DNA from: Bilamarchaeum sp050303335
GTDB lineage: Archaea > Micrarchaeota > Micrarchaeia > Anstonellales > Bilamarchaeaceae
NCBI GenBank assembly: GCA_050303335.1
Contig: JBNLBN010000012.1
Span: 1 to 38,201, forward strand
Direction of reading: 5' to 3'
Length of the DNA stretch: 38,201 bases
The position numbers and the translations under genes are program-made. Each line of letters starts with the position of its first letter. Positions within the stretch are counted from its first letter, which is position 1. Below are positions 6,924 to 13,919 of this stretch, in pieces. The notes under the pieces are model-generated. The model was not told where the DNA came from. It did no database searches and worked only from the letters and a program-made list of their open reading frames with translations.

Positions 6924-7814
6924 TTACCCTTCCAGCATGCTCTTTGCCGCAATCCTCGAAAGAACGGCAGAACCGTCACCGCAGAAGAATTCGACTTCCC
7001 TGGCACCGCTCTGTTCGACAAAATCAACAAGATCATTGAAATCAGCATGATCGGACAATGGAAATGCCGCATCAGCATTGAACCTGTAATGGAGAGCCCA
7101 GCCTGTAACAACAGCGCAAAGAGTCTCGCGCTCGAAAGCCTGGGCTAGCCTGTTTGCAAAATATCTTTTTGCCTTGGACATCGGGACTACAGCAACAAAG
7201 CGCCTGGACATCACCTCTTCCCCTTCATCGGTTCCGACAACGACGCGATCCAGCTTGTAGCCGTAATCCTCATATATGAAACATAGCCTGTCCGCCTTTT
7301 CCGTTACGACCGGCGCTATGGAACATTCATTCAGTATCCTTACCAGTTCCTGTGCCTTTCCGAGGTTGTAGGCCCCGATTATGATGTTCGAACGGTCATT
7401 ATTCTCAACGAATCTCCGGATCTCGTCGTGGACTTCCTCATGGTCAGGAAAGACATATGAAGGATCGCCGTAGGTGGCTTCCATTATCAGCCTGTCGCAT
7501 TCTGGTATTTCAGCTTTCATCCCGAAAACGTTCGGCTTCAGCGAGAAGTCGCCGGTATAGACAGTGGATTTGCCGTCATCCTCGACAAGCAGTTGCCTTG
7601 CCCCGAGTATGTGGCCGGCATCGAGCATCCGGGTATTCTTGAGGGTGACCCTTTTCGAATCCATCCCGGCAAGATCAAGCGTTTCCTGCGTGGCGATTAT
7701 CTCCTTTTTCCTCTTTAGCCCTCCGGTGTGGTCGGAATGGGCATGCGAAAGGAACGGAACATCCCCTTTTGCAGAATCAAGGCCGATAGTTATTCCATTG
7801 CATGGGATGTACAT
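6924..7814 (-). CDS. Metallo-beta-lactamase-fold nuclease (COG1236-like)
   Basis: A 296-residue MBL-fold hydrolase of the group that includes RNA and DNA processing nucleases. The metal-binding motif SHAHSDHTGG is at residues 23-32; further ligands fit DAGHILGA (about 65-72), TGDFS (86-90) and SDHADF (254-259). This combination is typical of COG1236/SNM1-Ysh1 type enzymes; the beta-CASP insert is short compared with full-length CPSF-like proteins. Substrate (RNA or DNA end) is not evident. A TATA element TTTTTTATTC lies 25 nt upstream, giving its own leaderless promoter. It follows the ERCC4/PIN cluster on the same strand. Confidence 0.82.
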   Translation of the reverse strand: MYIPCNGITIGLDSAKGDVPFLSHAHSDHTGGLKRKKEIIATQETLDLAGMDSKRVTLKNTRMLDAGHILGARQLLVEDDGKSTVYTGDFSLKPNVFGMKAEIPECDRLIMEATYGDPSYVFPDHEEVHDEIRRFVENNDRSNIIIGAYNLGKAQELVRILNECSIAPVVTEKADRLCFIYEDYGYKLDRVVVGTDEGEEVMSRRFVAVVPMSKAKRYFANRLAQAFERETLCAVVTGWALHYRFNADAAFPLSDHADFNDLVDFVEQSGAREVEFFCGDGSAVLSRIAAKSMLEG

Positions 7815-7844
7815 GCTGTTAATTAGGTTGAAAGAATAAAAAAG

Positions 7845-8150
7845 CTAGCTGATCTCCTCGGCAAGAATGTAGTATCCGAATATCGAATCCTTCATGAGCG
7901 TGCCCTTTATGCTGACTGTTGTTCCCTCCTTGGGAAGCTCCTTGCTCGAGACCTTGATTGATGAATTGCCCTCGACAAGCGTGAAACCGGATAGCGATCC
8001 GAATTTTATAGAGTTTTTCACCTCGCCCTTCAGGAGAACGCTCTTTCCGAGGTATTTTTCAGGGTCGCTGTTGATCTGGCTGATGCTTGTTGCAAGGCAT
8101 CCGAAAACCAGGAACCCGATAAACAGCAAAGCTAAGTATCTCATAATCAT
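7845..8150 (-). CDS. Small OB-fold-like lipoprotein
   Basis: The 101-residue product has a hydrophobic signal ending in a lipobox, LVFGC (Cys 18), then a compact beta-rich domain with SINSDPEKYLGKSVLLKGEV and GTTVSIKGTLMKDS, the pattern of tOB/cytochrome-c-maturation-like OB domains that bind nucleic acid or oligosaccharide. It should be anchored outside the membrane. ATG 8150 overlaps the stop of the ERCC4 gene as ATGA; an internal ATG at 8144 is an alternative. Co-transcription with a nuclease is probably only compaction. Confidence 0.65.
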   Translation of the reverse strand: MIMRYLALLFIGFLVFGCLATSISQINSDPEKYLGKSVLLKGEVKNSIKFGSLSGFTLVEGNSSIKVSSKELPKEGTTVSIKGTLMKDSIFGYYILAEEIS

Positions 8151-8818
8151 CTGTCCTCATCTTCAATATATTCATAATTGAGTGTATTCTTTATAATCTT
8201 CGCCCTCTTCTTGCCGATCACTTCAGCAAGATCGCGCTCAGGGCAATTTATCACCGCGTTTACAGATCCGAAATGGCTGAGGATCTTCTTTGCAAGTTTC
8301 GGCCCGATTCCGGGCATGGATTCAATTATGGCCCTTGACATTTCAGACGGGGTGAATGTCTTTTTCCTTGCATATATCCTCAGGGGCTGCTTTTTTGCGA
8401 TCTGCTCATGCTTTGCAAAATGATAGACCAGTTCGGCAGTGCTCTCCTTGTCCTTGGTAAAAATAATGGAGCATCCGAAATCAGAAAGAACAGTTGCATA
8501 GGTACCAAGGAGGGAGGAGCGGTTGAGCCTTCCGTCATCTGATGTTCCCTCCACGATTATCACAACGCGCTCATAGTTGGAAACAAGATTGGGGAGCTGT
8601 GAAAACAGCCTGCCGTCAATTATCGACTGCTCGAAATCCGAGCGGGTCTTTCGTTCGACAACAAGTTTTGCAGAGCAGAGGAAATCGCCCACATCAAGCA
8701 TTTTTCGCTCGGTTCTTGCACCCATCGAGGAGATCAGTCGATCGAAAAGCTCGTCCTCCCGGAAATCGACTACGACGGTCGGGCGCTGAGGAGGATCACT
8801 ATCAAGGAACTGCTGCAT
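8147..8818 (-). CDS. ERCC4/XPF-type structure-specific nuclease with HhH domain
   Basis: The 223-residue protein has an ERCC4 nuclease domain (about residues 14-135) followed by a tandem helix-hairpin-helix domain (about 160-215). Catalytic motif residues are VVVDFRE, GDF and VERKTRSDF (the XPF ERKxxxD signature). The HhH part reads SMPGIGPKLAKKILSHFGS. It lacks the helicase domain of euryarchaeal Hef, so it resembles the short crenarchaeal-type XPF that acts with PCNA on branched DNA; I do not see a clear C-terminal PIP box. Its ATG overlaps the PIN gene's stop by one nt and its stop overlaps the next gene as ATGA. Confidence 0.9.
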   Translation of the reverse strand: MQQFLDSDPPQRPTVVVDFREDELFDRLISSMGARTERKMLDVGDFLCSAKLVVERKTRSDFEQSIIDGRLFSQLPNLVSNYERVVIIVEGTSDDGRLNRSSLLGTYATVLSDFGCSIIFTKDKESTAELVYHFAKHEQIAKKQPLRIYARKKTFTPSEMSRAIIESMPGIGPKLAKKILSHFGSVNAVINCPERDLAEVIGKKRAKIIKNTLNYEYIEDEDR

Positions 8819-9507
8819 TACCTGACCTCTTTCATATATTCCTTTATCTCCCGGAAGCTTATCGAGCAGCCGGAATATTTTGCCTTGTAGAGTGCCGCCT
8901 CAAGGATTTTCGATTCCATGTTCTCAAATGTCTTGAAGAAGTTGTCCTCGTAGGCAAGCATAATCAATTCGCTTGTCCTTAACGCGCGCAGGGGGGATAT
9001 CTCCGATGCAATGAAGTTGAGGTTCTTCTTGTTTACCATGACATTCACCCGGAATTCCTCCTCAAGGTGCTTCTTCAGCTTCAGCGGAGCCTCGATCAGC
9101 ATCCTGGTCGTCCTCTCGTCAATCAGGATGTATTCTATTCCATATTCCTTTGCAAGGACCAGCATTTCAGATTCACCGTCATGGATTAGTTTCAGCGGCT
9201 TGCCCCGTATATAGAACATGTGGTTTGCCGCTTCCATGAGCCTCCTGGCCTTTGTTGCCAGTTTAGCATCAACCACCTCAAGGACACCGTCATTGACTGC
9301 ATCCTGAAGCCTCAATGCGGAAAAAAGATATTTCCTGATGTTCCCCTTGATCGGACGGACTATTGCCTCGTTTTCAACGGAAGGGGGTATGATGAACCTT
9401 ATATTGTGCTTTTCGGAAAAATGGTAGAGCAGATTGTCCAGGCAGCTTGATGTGAGTGAGATCAAAACGCCTGCATCGGCCACCACGTCCTTCTTCATAA
9501 GATGCAT
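8818..9507 (-). CDS. PIN-like domain protein
   Basis: The N-terminus VVADAGVLISLTSS is the first acidic strand of a PIN-type nuclease fold, and HDGESEMLVLAKEYG...YILIDERTTR supplies the central Glu and the C-terminal Asp motif. The protein is 229 residues, longer than VapC toxins (about 130), with an extra helical C-terminal region. No antitoxin gene sits upstream, so a toxin role is unlikely; an RNA-processing nuclease is more plausible. ATG 9507 or 9498 could be the start. It is directly coupled to the ERCC4 gene (1-nt overlap). Confidence 0.72.
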   Translation of the reverse strand: MHLMKKDVVADAGVLISLTSSCLDNLLYHFSEKHNIRFIIPPSVENEAIVRPIKGNIRKYLFSALRLQDAVNDGVLEVVDAKLATKARRLMEAANHMFYIRGKPLKLIHDGESEMLVLAKEYGIEYILIDERTTRMLIEAPLKLKKHLEEEFRVNVMVNKKNLNFIASEISPLRALRTSELIMLAYEDNFFKTFENMESKILEAALYKAKYSGCSISFREIKEYMKEVR

Positions 9508-9515
9508 TCTCTTAA

Positions 9516-9866
9516 TCAGTTTTTAAGAGTTTGTCCGATTTTTTGCTCCAGAAGATCAAGATGCTCGGGAACAAGCGGGCCAGTTTTGCCAATCCATGAG
9601 AGCATTGAATTGAACTGGTCTTCTTCACGCAGCCCGAAAAAAGGAATCCTGTCGAAAGATGAGAGCGTTTTCAGGAGTGTTTTAACATCCGGATCGCACC
9701 AGGGAACCATTGGTACAATGTCAAACTCCTCCATCTGCCTGAATTTTTCCCGCAGCTTCGTTATCGGGAGGATCGCTTCACCCGGCAGCACCAATAATAC
9801 TGAACCGATCAGTGCAGTCTCCAGGAACTCACGCCTGGAAAAACTTCTGGAGAGTCGTAATTTCAC
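9516..9866 (-). CDS. Small protein with twin-arginine (Tat) signal
   Basis: The 116-residue product starts with RSFSRREFLETALIGSVLL, a twin-arginine motif SRREFL followed by a hydrophobic core and PGEA, then about 80 residues of soluble helical sequence with a single cysteine (VPWCDPD). No family is recognised. Tat export would mean the protein folds, or binds a partner or cofactor, in the cytoplasm before export. The start is a GTG at 9866; a weak TATA-like TTAAAAAC lies about 25 nt upstream. The gap to the PIN gene start is only 8 nt, so it probably heads that operon. Confidence 0.6.
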   Translation of the reverse strand: MKLRLSRSFSRREFLETALIGSVLLVLPGEAILPITKLREKFRQMEEFDIVPMVPWCDPDVKTLLKTLSSFDRIPFFGLREEDQFNSMLSWIGKTGPLVPEHLDLLEQKIGQTLKN

Positions 9867-9891
9867 GTAGATAAGATGGATGGAACTGTTT

Positions 9892-10440
9892 TTAATCAGA
9901 AATCAGCCGTCTTGCTATCTTCATCCTCTCAGCAATGGATTTTTCATCCTTGAGCCTCTCGAACATCATGGTCTGCCCCGCATAATCCAGGATTTCCTGC
10001 TTGTGGAGGCCGGTCATCTCGGATGCGACACCGAGGCTCATACCCTGCGCATAGAATGTTGCTGCCATCTTCAGCTTTCCCTTTGTAATGAGGTCGATTA
10101 CGAACCTCGGATCCTTCTTGTCGAGGCAGGAGATGGACCTCTCGACCTTGTCGAATCCTCCCATGACATCCTTCTCATTGTCGCGGAATATTGTTGATGC
10201 CAGGTAATCAAGGGAAAGCTCTATGTCCCGGAGGCAGTCCTCGAACTCCGGCCTGTTGAACCTGGGCTTCGAGGCTATCTTGCTCAAGACATATGATATG
10301 ATCGCGAGCTTGAAATTGACCTTCGAGGAATCAATAGCTGCATCTTCAAGGATATGGTCATTGAGTTTACGAAGACGGTTCCCCTTTCTTTTCTTAAAAG
10401 CAGAGATCATAGCCGGGAGATAGTCTTTTAGTGTTCTCAA
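9892..10440 (-). CDS. Uncharacterised 182-residue helical protein with possible C-terminal HTH
   Basis: All-helical soluble protein. Residues about 120-165 (FYAQGMSLGVASEMTGLHKQEILDYAG) read like a helix-turn-helix, so DNA binding is possible. The start is a TTG at 10440: a perfect AGGTGA Shine-Dalgarno lies four nt upstream and TTTATAAATC at about 10470-10479 supplies a TATA box. It is divergent from the winged-helix gene at 10539, and the shared upstream region holds a 7-bp-arm palindrome. Similar proteins occur widely in archaea without a known role; I give no function. Confidence 0.65.
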   Translation of the reverse strand: MRTLKDYLPAMISAFKKRKGNRLRKLNDHILEDAAIDSSKVNFKLAIISYVLSKIASKPRFNRPEFEDCLRDIELSLDYLASTIFRDNEKDVMGGFDKVERSISCLDKKDPRFVIDLITKGKLKMAATFYAQGMSLGVASEMTGLHKQEILDYAGQTMMFERLKDEKSIAERMKIARRLISD

Positions 10441-10481
10441 GTGGTCACCTACGGATGAATCACGATAGATTTATAAACATA

Positions 10482-10521
10482 TCATGATTATATCATGACA
10501 GTTGCGTGATTTTATCGCAAC
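10482..10521. promoter_or_regulatory. Operator palindromes between divergent genes
   Basis: TCATGAT-TAT-ATCATGA (10482-10498) is a perfect inverted repeat next to the TATA box of the minus-strand gene and over the probable one of the plus-strand gene. A second inverted repeat, GTTGCG-N9-CGCAAC (10501-10521), adjoins it. Both genes have DNA-binding features, so autoregulation is likely. Confidence 0.5.
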
Positions 10522-10538
10522 ATGATGGTGAAGCGATA

Positions 10539-10967
10539 ATGGATAAGGAAAGCAAGGAATATAAAGCTACCGATAGCGCGTTCAGACGTGAAATCCAGTC
10601 AGACATCGAAGAAAACATGGAAAAGTTCAAGGACCCGGTTGTCCTCGGGGAGCTCATGTATAAGCTCCTTGAAGAAAGGGAAAACACCAACAGGCTCCTC
10701 AAAACCATAATCGAACGACTCGACAGGCTTGAATCACAGGGAATATCCACCGAAAAAGTAGTAGAAGAGGTTCCGATGCTTGCTGAAATCGACGCAGACA
10801 TCCTCGGATTCGTAAAAGATTCCGGAAAGGTGACTGCCGAGGAAGTAAGGCGGAAGTTCAACTACAAAGGAAAGAACGCAGCTTCATCGAGGCTCAACCG
10901 CCTCGTGAACCAAAGCCTGCTTCGAAAGAAGCAGGTCGGAAAGAAGGTTTTCTTCTTCCCGAATTAA
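10539..10967 (+). CDS. Coiled-coil/winged-helix DNA-binding protein
   Basis: The 142-residue protein starts with a long charged helix (about residues 30-75, probable coiled-coil dimeriser) and ends in a winged-helix domain (about 80-142) with DADILGFVKDSGKVTAEEVRRKF, SRLNRLVNQSLLRKKQVGKKVFF; the last strand pair is the wing. ATG 10539 is chosen because GGTGA lies eight nt upstream; the longer frame from 10506 overlaps the operator. Likely a transcription factor; the palindromes at 10482-10521 are its best candidate sites. Confidence 0.75.
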   Translation: MDKESKEYKATDSAFRREIQSDIEENMEKFKDPVVLGELMYKLLEERENTNRLLKTIIERLDRLESQGISTEKVVEEVPMLAEIDADILGFVKDSGKVTAEEVRRKFNYKGKNAASSRLNRLVNQSLLRKKQVGKKVFFFPN

Positions 10968-10982
10968 TATTGATGGCAAGGC

Positions 10983-11177
10983 TTGAGAACGGATCGTACC
11001 TCCCACCTCTCTCAAACCCTCATGGTTCGTTCTCAAACTTGTTATCCTCCCATACGTGTTCAGCATCCGACCAGGTGCTGGCACTTATATTAATGATAGA
11101 ATGGACCTACCTCCCACCTCTCTCAGTTCCATTCTATCTTTATACCCTCATACGCCTGGAAACCATTCGTGGTTTCC
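10983..11177. ncRNA. Candidate structured RNA: two hairpins with an identical C-rich loop
   Basis: Two stem-loops share the exact 18-mer TACCTCCCACCTCTCTCA in the loop (10997-11014 and 11108-11125), while their stems have unrelated sequence yet pair perfectly: TTGAGAACG/CGTTCTCAA (10983-10991 with 11028-11036) and GATAGAATGGA/TCCATTCTATC (11095-11105 with 11128-11138). A third hairpin GGAAACC/GGTTTCC closes at 11158-11177, followed by a C-run and TTTT. The loop resembles the anti-Shine-Dalgarno end of 16S rRNA on the plus strand; on the minus strand it would show GGTGGGAGGT. TATA-like sequences exist on both sides (10964-10970 plus; 11203-11213, usable both ways), so the transcribed strand is undecided. 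Confidence 0.5.
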
Positions 11178-11202
11178 ATGGCACCCCCCTCTTTTAGGCT
11201 CA

Positions 11203-11214
11203 ATTATATAAACA
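11203..11214. promoter_or_regulatory. TATA box of the LonB-like gene
   Basis: AATTATATAAAC is about 26 nt before ATG 11235, a leaderless spacing. Read on the other strand the element is also TATA-like and could drive a transcript through the hairpin pair. Confidence 0.5.
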
Positions 11215-11234
11215 GGTAATGACGCTATTATCCT

Positions 11235-12674
11235 ATGGCAAAAGAATTCGAGACCACGAAAGATATTATTATTCCAAAGGACCCATTCGAAAGGATCATC
11301 GGCCAGGAAGAAGCTGTCGAGATCGCTAAGATGGTGCCCTATCAAAGAAGACATTTACTGCTCGTGGGCCCGCCTGGAACCGGTAAAAGCATGATAGCCC
11401 AGGCCATAGCAAGCGTTTTGCCAAAGCCGAAATTCGAGGTATCAGTCCTTGACAATCCAGAGAACACGGACAGGCCGATTATTGAGATAAGGGATGAAGC
11501 AAGGATAAAGAAGGACAAGAACGCGGAGCATAAGATCGGCGTGGAAGTCTCTCCGCTTGATGTGCCGTCATTCGTTGCCGAGAGGCTCGGATACCGGTGC
11601 AGGAGATGCGGAGCGCTAAGCCCGTTTACCGAATCAATGTGCCCTCAATGCGGAGCATCAAAAAGCCAGAAGAGCAACCTGTTTGAAAGGTACGGGATCA
11701 ATCCAAGTAGCAGCGGCGGCGCACCTGAAGAGGGGAAGGTCCGCATAGCGACTACGAGAAGGTCGGTATCAGGAAAGGAGGAAGTTCTTATCTACGAGAG
11801 ATCAACAGACGGCAAGATCATACTGCTCAGGCAGGACGAGATAAAGAAGCTCGAGGAGATGAACAAGAAATCGAAAAGAAAGGTGCTTGTGCCCCTAAAA
11901 AGGGTGAATTTCGTACAGGCAAGCGGAGGAACCGAGACAGAACTCCTCGGCGATATAAGGCATGATCCGTACGGCGGACACCAGACATTGGGAACATCAT
12001 CATACCAAAGGGTAGTTCCCGGGGCTGTCCATGAATCCCACGAGGGAGTGCTCTTTATCGATGAATTATCCACCCTTGGGGACATCCAGAGATACATACT
12101 TACAGCAATGCAGGACAAGCAGTTCCCGATCGTTGGACGGAATCCCATGAGCAGCGGAGCTGCAGTTAGGGTGGAGGGAGTCCCCTGCGACTTCATCTTT
12201 GTCGGAGCATGCAACATAAACGACCTGAAGCACATAATCCCGCCAATGAGGTCGAGGATCAGGGGGGACGGCTACGAGGTCCTGATGAACAGCATCATGC
12301 CCGACAATGCAAAGAACGTCGAGAAGCTTGAGCAGTTCATAGCACAGGAGATTAGGAAGGATGGAAAGATCCCGCATGCCGAATATTCTGCAGTATCGCT
12401 CATTATAGAAGAATCAAGAAACATTGCCAGGAAGATCGACAATGCCAAGGGACTGACATTAAGGCTCAGGAACCTTGCAGGGATAATAAAACTGGCCGGA
12501 GACATGGCTTCGATGGAAAAGAAGGAATACATCGAAAGGAAGGACGTTGTCAAGGCAATAAGGGAAGCAAGGCCGATAGAGGAGAAGATCAAGGAGAAGT
12601 ACGGCAACTGGTGGGCTGCGGAATCTGCAGACTACGGGGTGCAGTCCTTCAAGACAGGCCCTGAAACAGCATAG
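11235..12674 (+). CDS. LonB-type AAA+ ATPase lacking the protease domain, with zinc-ribbon insert
   Basis: The 479-residue sequence matches the ATPase part of archaeal LonB: IIGQEEAVEI, Walker A GPPGTGKS (45-52), Walker B GVLFIDE (271-277), sensor-1 ACNIND (325-330), arginine-finger region MRSRIRGDGYEV (338-349) and the sensor-2 helix TLRLRNLAGIIKLAGD (408-423). Two features differ from LonB. The insert that normally carries two membrane helices instead holds a zinc ribbon, C122-x2-C125 and C136-x2-C139. The sequence stops about where LonB enters its Ser-Lys peptidase domain (EEKIKEKYG...), and no peptidase follows downstream. It is therefore probably a soluble unfoldase or remodelling ATPase. 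Confidence 0.85.
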   Translation: MAKEFETTKDIIIPKDPFERIIGQEEAVEIAKMVPYQRRHLLLVGPPGTGKSMIAQAIASVLPKPKFEVSVLDNPENTDRPIIEIRDEARIKKDKNAEHKIGVEVSPLDVPSFVAERLGYRCRRCGALSPFTESMCPQCGASKSQKSNLFERYGINPSSSGGAPEEGKVRIATTRRSVSGKEEVLIYERSTDGKIILLRQDEIKKLEEMNKKSKRKVLVPLKRVNFVQASGGTETELLGDIRHDPYGGHQTLGTSSYQRVVPGAVHESHEGVLFIDELSTLGDIQRYILTAMQDKQFPIVGRNPMSSGAAVRVEGVPCDFIFVGACNINDLKHIIPPMRSRIRGDGYEVLMNSIMPDNAKNVEKLEQFIAQEIRKDGKIPHAEYSAVSLIIEESRNIARKIDNAKGLTLRLRNLAGIIKLAGDMASMEKKEYIERKDVVKAIREARPIEEKIKEKYGNWWAAESADYGVQSFKTGPETA

Positions 12675-13618
12675 TGGTGCTGATGGTCCTCTTCGAAGCT
12701 GCGGTGCTTGTTGCAGGCTTGGCCATAATCACTTACGCCAGTGAAAAAAGCGTCGAATATTCCACGCACATTGCCCATTACCTCAAGGTATCCCCTCTTG
12801 TCATAGGGGTGTTTCTTGTTTCTATCGGAACAGATTTTCCGGAGATAGTGAATTCCCTGATTTCATCATATTCAGGGCACGGAGACATCAATGTAGGTAA
12901 TGCCCTCGGATCGACCCTGGCCCAGCTGTCGCTAGTTCTTGGCCTTGTCGTGCTGATCACAGGAAGGGTGGTAGCAGACAGGAGAAACATACTTGTTCTT
13001 GGGGGAGCCCTCATATTCGCTGTCTCGCTCTCAGCATATCTCCTCCTTGACGGCGTGCTGAACCAGAATGATGCTGTGATCCTGATAATCGCATACATAG
13101 GGATCCTCATATTCACGACAAGGTTTACAGTCCGCCGCCACCTGGGAGAGGAGATAGACCTCTCAACCATAAAAAACAGCAGGAACCGAACATTCCTGCT
13201 CCTGTTCGCATCCCTGATCGGAGTTCTGATCGGATCTGTCTTAATAGTGGAATCTGTAATCCGCATCTCCACCCAGATCAGCCTTCCTGAATACCTGGTA
13301 AGTTTTTTCGTAATAGGACTCGGCACATCGCTTCCCGAACTTTCGGTCGAGATAGCAGCTGCAAGAAAGAAGCAGTATGGGATCATGCTCGGTGACCTTA
13401 TGGGAAGCAACATCACCGATGCCACATTAGCCCTTGGAATCGGGCCGCTATTTTTCCCGGCAGCTATTTCCGGGCAGATAATAACCCCGGTGGCAATCTA
13501 TATCCTTCTTGCCACGTTTGCAATTGTGGGCTTGTTCTGGCTCAGGGGAAGAATCGAAAAAGTAGATGCAATACTTCTGATACTTATCTACCTAACATCA
13601 TACTCATTCATTTTTTGA
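12674..13618 (+). CDS. CaCA-family Ca2+/cation antiporter (YrbG-like)
   Basis: The 314-residue protein has about ten membrane segments arranged as two inverted halves. Each contains an alpha repeat: SIGTDFPEIVNSLISS...GNALGSTLAQ (about 51-86) and GLGTSLPELSVEIAAA...GDLMGSNITD (about 214-250). These are the ion-binding repeats of Na+/Ca2+ exchangers. In repeat one the usual GTSxPE is GTDFPE, an extra acidic side chain that may alter ion choice. The start GTG at 12674 overlaps the preceding stop by one nt, with ATG 12683 as alternative, so it is co-translated with the LonB-like gene. Its 3' end overlaps the convergent gene by 15 nt. Confidence 0.88.
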   Translation: MVLMVLFEAAVLVAGLAIITYASEKSVEYSTHIAHYLKVSPLVIGVFLVSIGTDFPEIVNSLISSYSGHGDINVGNALGSTLAQLSLVLGLVVLITGRVVADRRNILVLGGALIFAVSLSAYLLLDGVLNQNDAVILIIAYIGILIFTTRFTVRRHLGEEIDLSTIKNSRNRTFLLLFASLIGVLIGSVLIVESVIRISTQISLPEYLVSFFVIGLGTSLPELSVEIAAARKKQYGIMLGDLMGSNITDATLALGIGPLFFPAAISGQIITPVAIYILLATFAIVGLFWLRGRIEKVDAILLILIYLTSYSFIF

Positions 13619-13867
13619 TTTTGCCTGGCTGAGCGCTGCCTCTGCTCCCTTTATAAGTGCCCTGCTCACGCCGTCATCCCTGACAGGTGGCTTTGATAGA
13701 TAAAGGTAGGTGCAATCGCCTTTAAGGAGCCCTTTCTTCTTGTCATCCTCATTCTCGAAACCGAGATTGGCCTTTGATATTATAACCATGTAGGGCCTTT
13801 TCTTGCATTTTTCCTCTATGATTTTCGCGCATTCATAGATTGCTTCTTCCAAGTCTTTGTCGGTCAT
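13604..13867 (-). CDS. Uncharacterised 87-residue protein
   Basis: Small soluble protein: an acidic amphipathic helix DLEEAIYECAKIIEEKC, a beta strand RPYMVIISKANLG, then GDCTYLYLSKPP and a C-terminal helix. The alternation helix-strand-strand-helix suggests a small alpha/beta fold, unassigned. In-frame ATGs lie at 13879, 13873 and 13867; I prefer 13867 because it is about 26 nt from the centre of the shared TATA element, the same distance as the opposite gene's ATG at 13920. It is convergent with the antiporter gene (15-nt overlap). Confidence 0.6.
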   Translation of the reverse strand: MTDKDLEEAIYECAKIIEEKCKKRPYMVIISKANLGFENEDDKKKGLLKGDCTYLYLSKPPVRDDGVSRALIKGAEAALSQAKSKNE

Positions 13868-13884
13868 ATTCATCTTCATTAGGC

Positions 13885-13900
13885 AAAAAGTATAAAAAAC
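13885..13900. promoter_or_regulatory. Bidirectional TATA element
   Basis: AAAAGTATAAAAAAC serves both directions: the plus ATG at 13920 and the minus ATG at 13867 lie about 26 nt on either side of its centre, with no Shine-Dalgarno on either side. Confidence 0.5.
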
Positions 13901-13919
13901 AAGCAAGGGATTATCTCCC

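Noticed and set aside
8818..9507. VapC-type toxin of a toxin-antitoxin pair
   Set aside because: The protein is about 100 residues longer than VapC, no antitoxin gene precedes it, and it is coupled to a repair-type nuclease.
10970..11197. 75-residue plus-strand frame that contains YLPPLS twice
   Set aside because: The repeat that gives YLPPLS lies in hairpin loops whose stems keep pairing rather than protein sequence; the peptide has no other feature.
11235..12674. Frameshift that hides a Lon protease domain
   Set aside because: The next gene starts at the stop codon and is a complete antiporter in good frame; no peptidase motif appears in any frame there.
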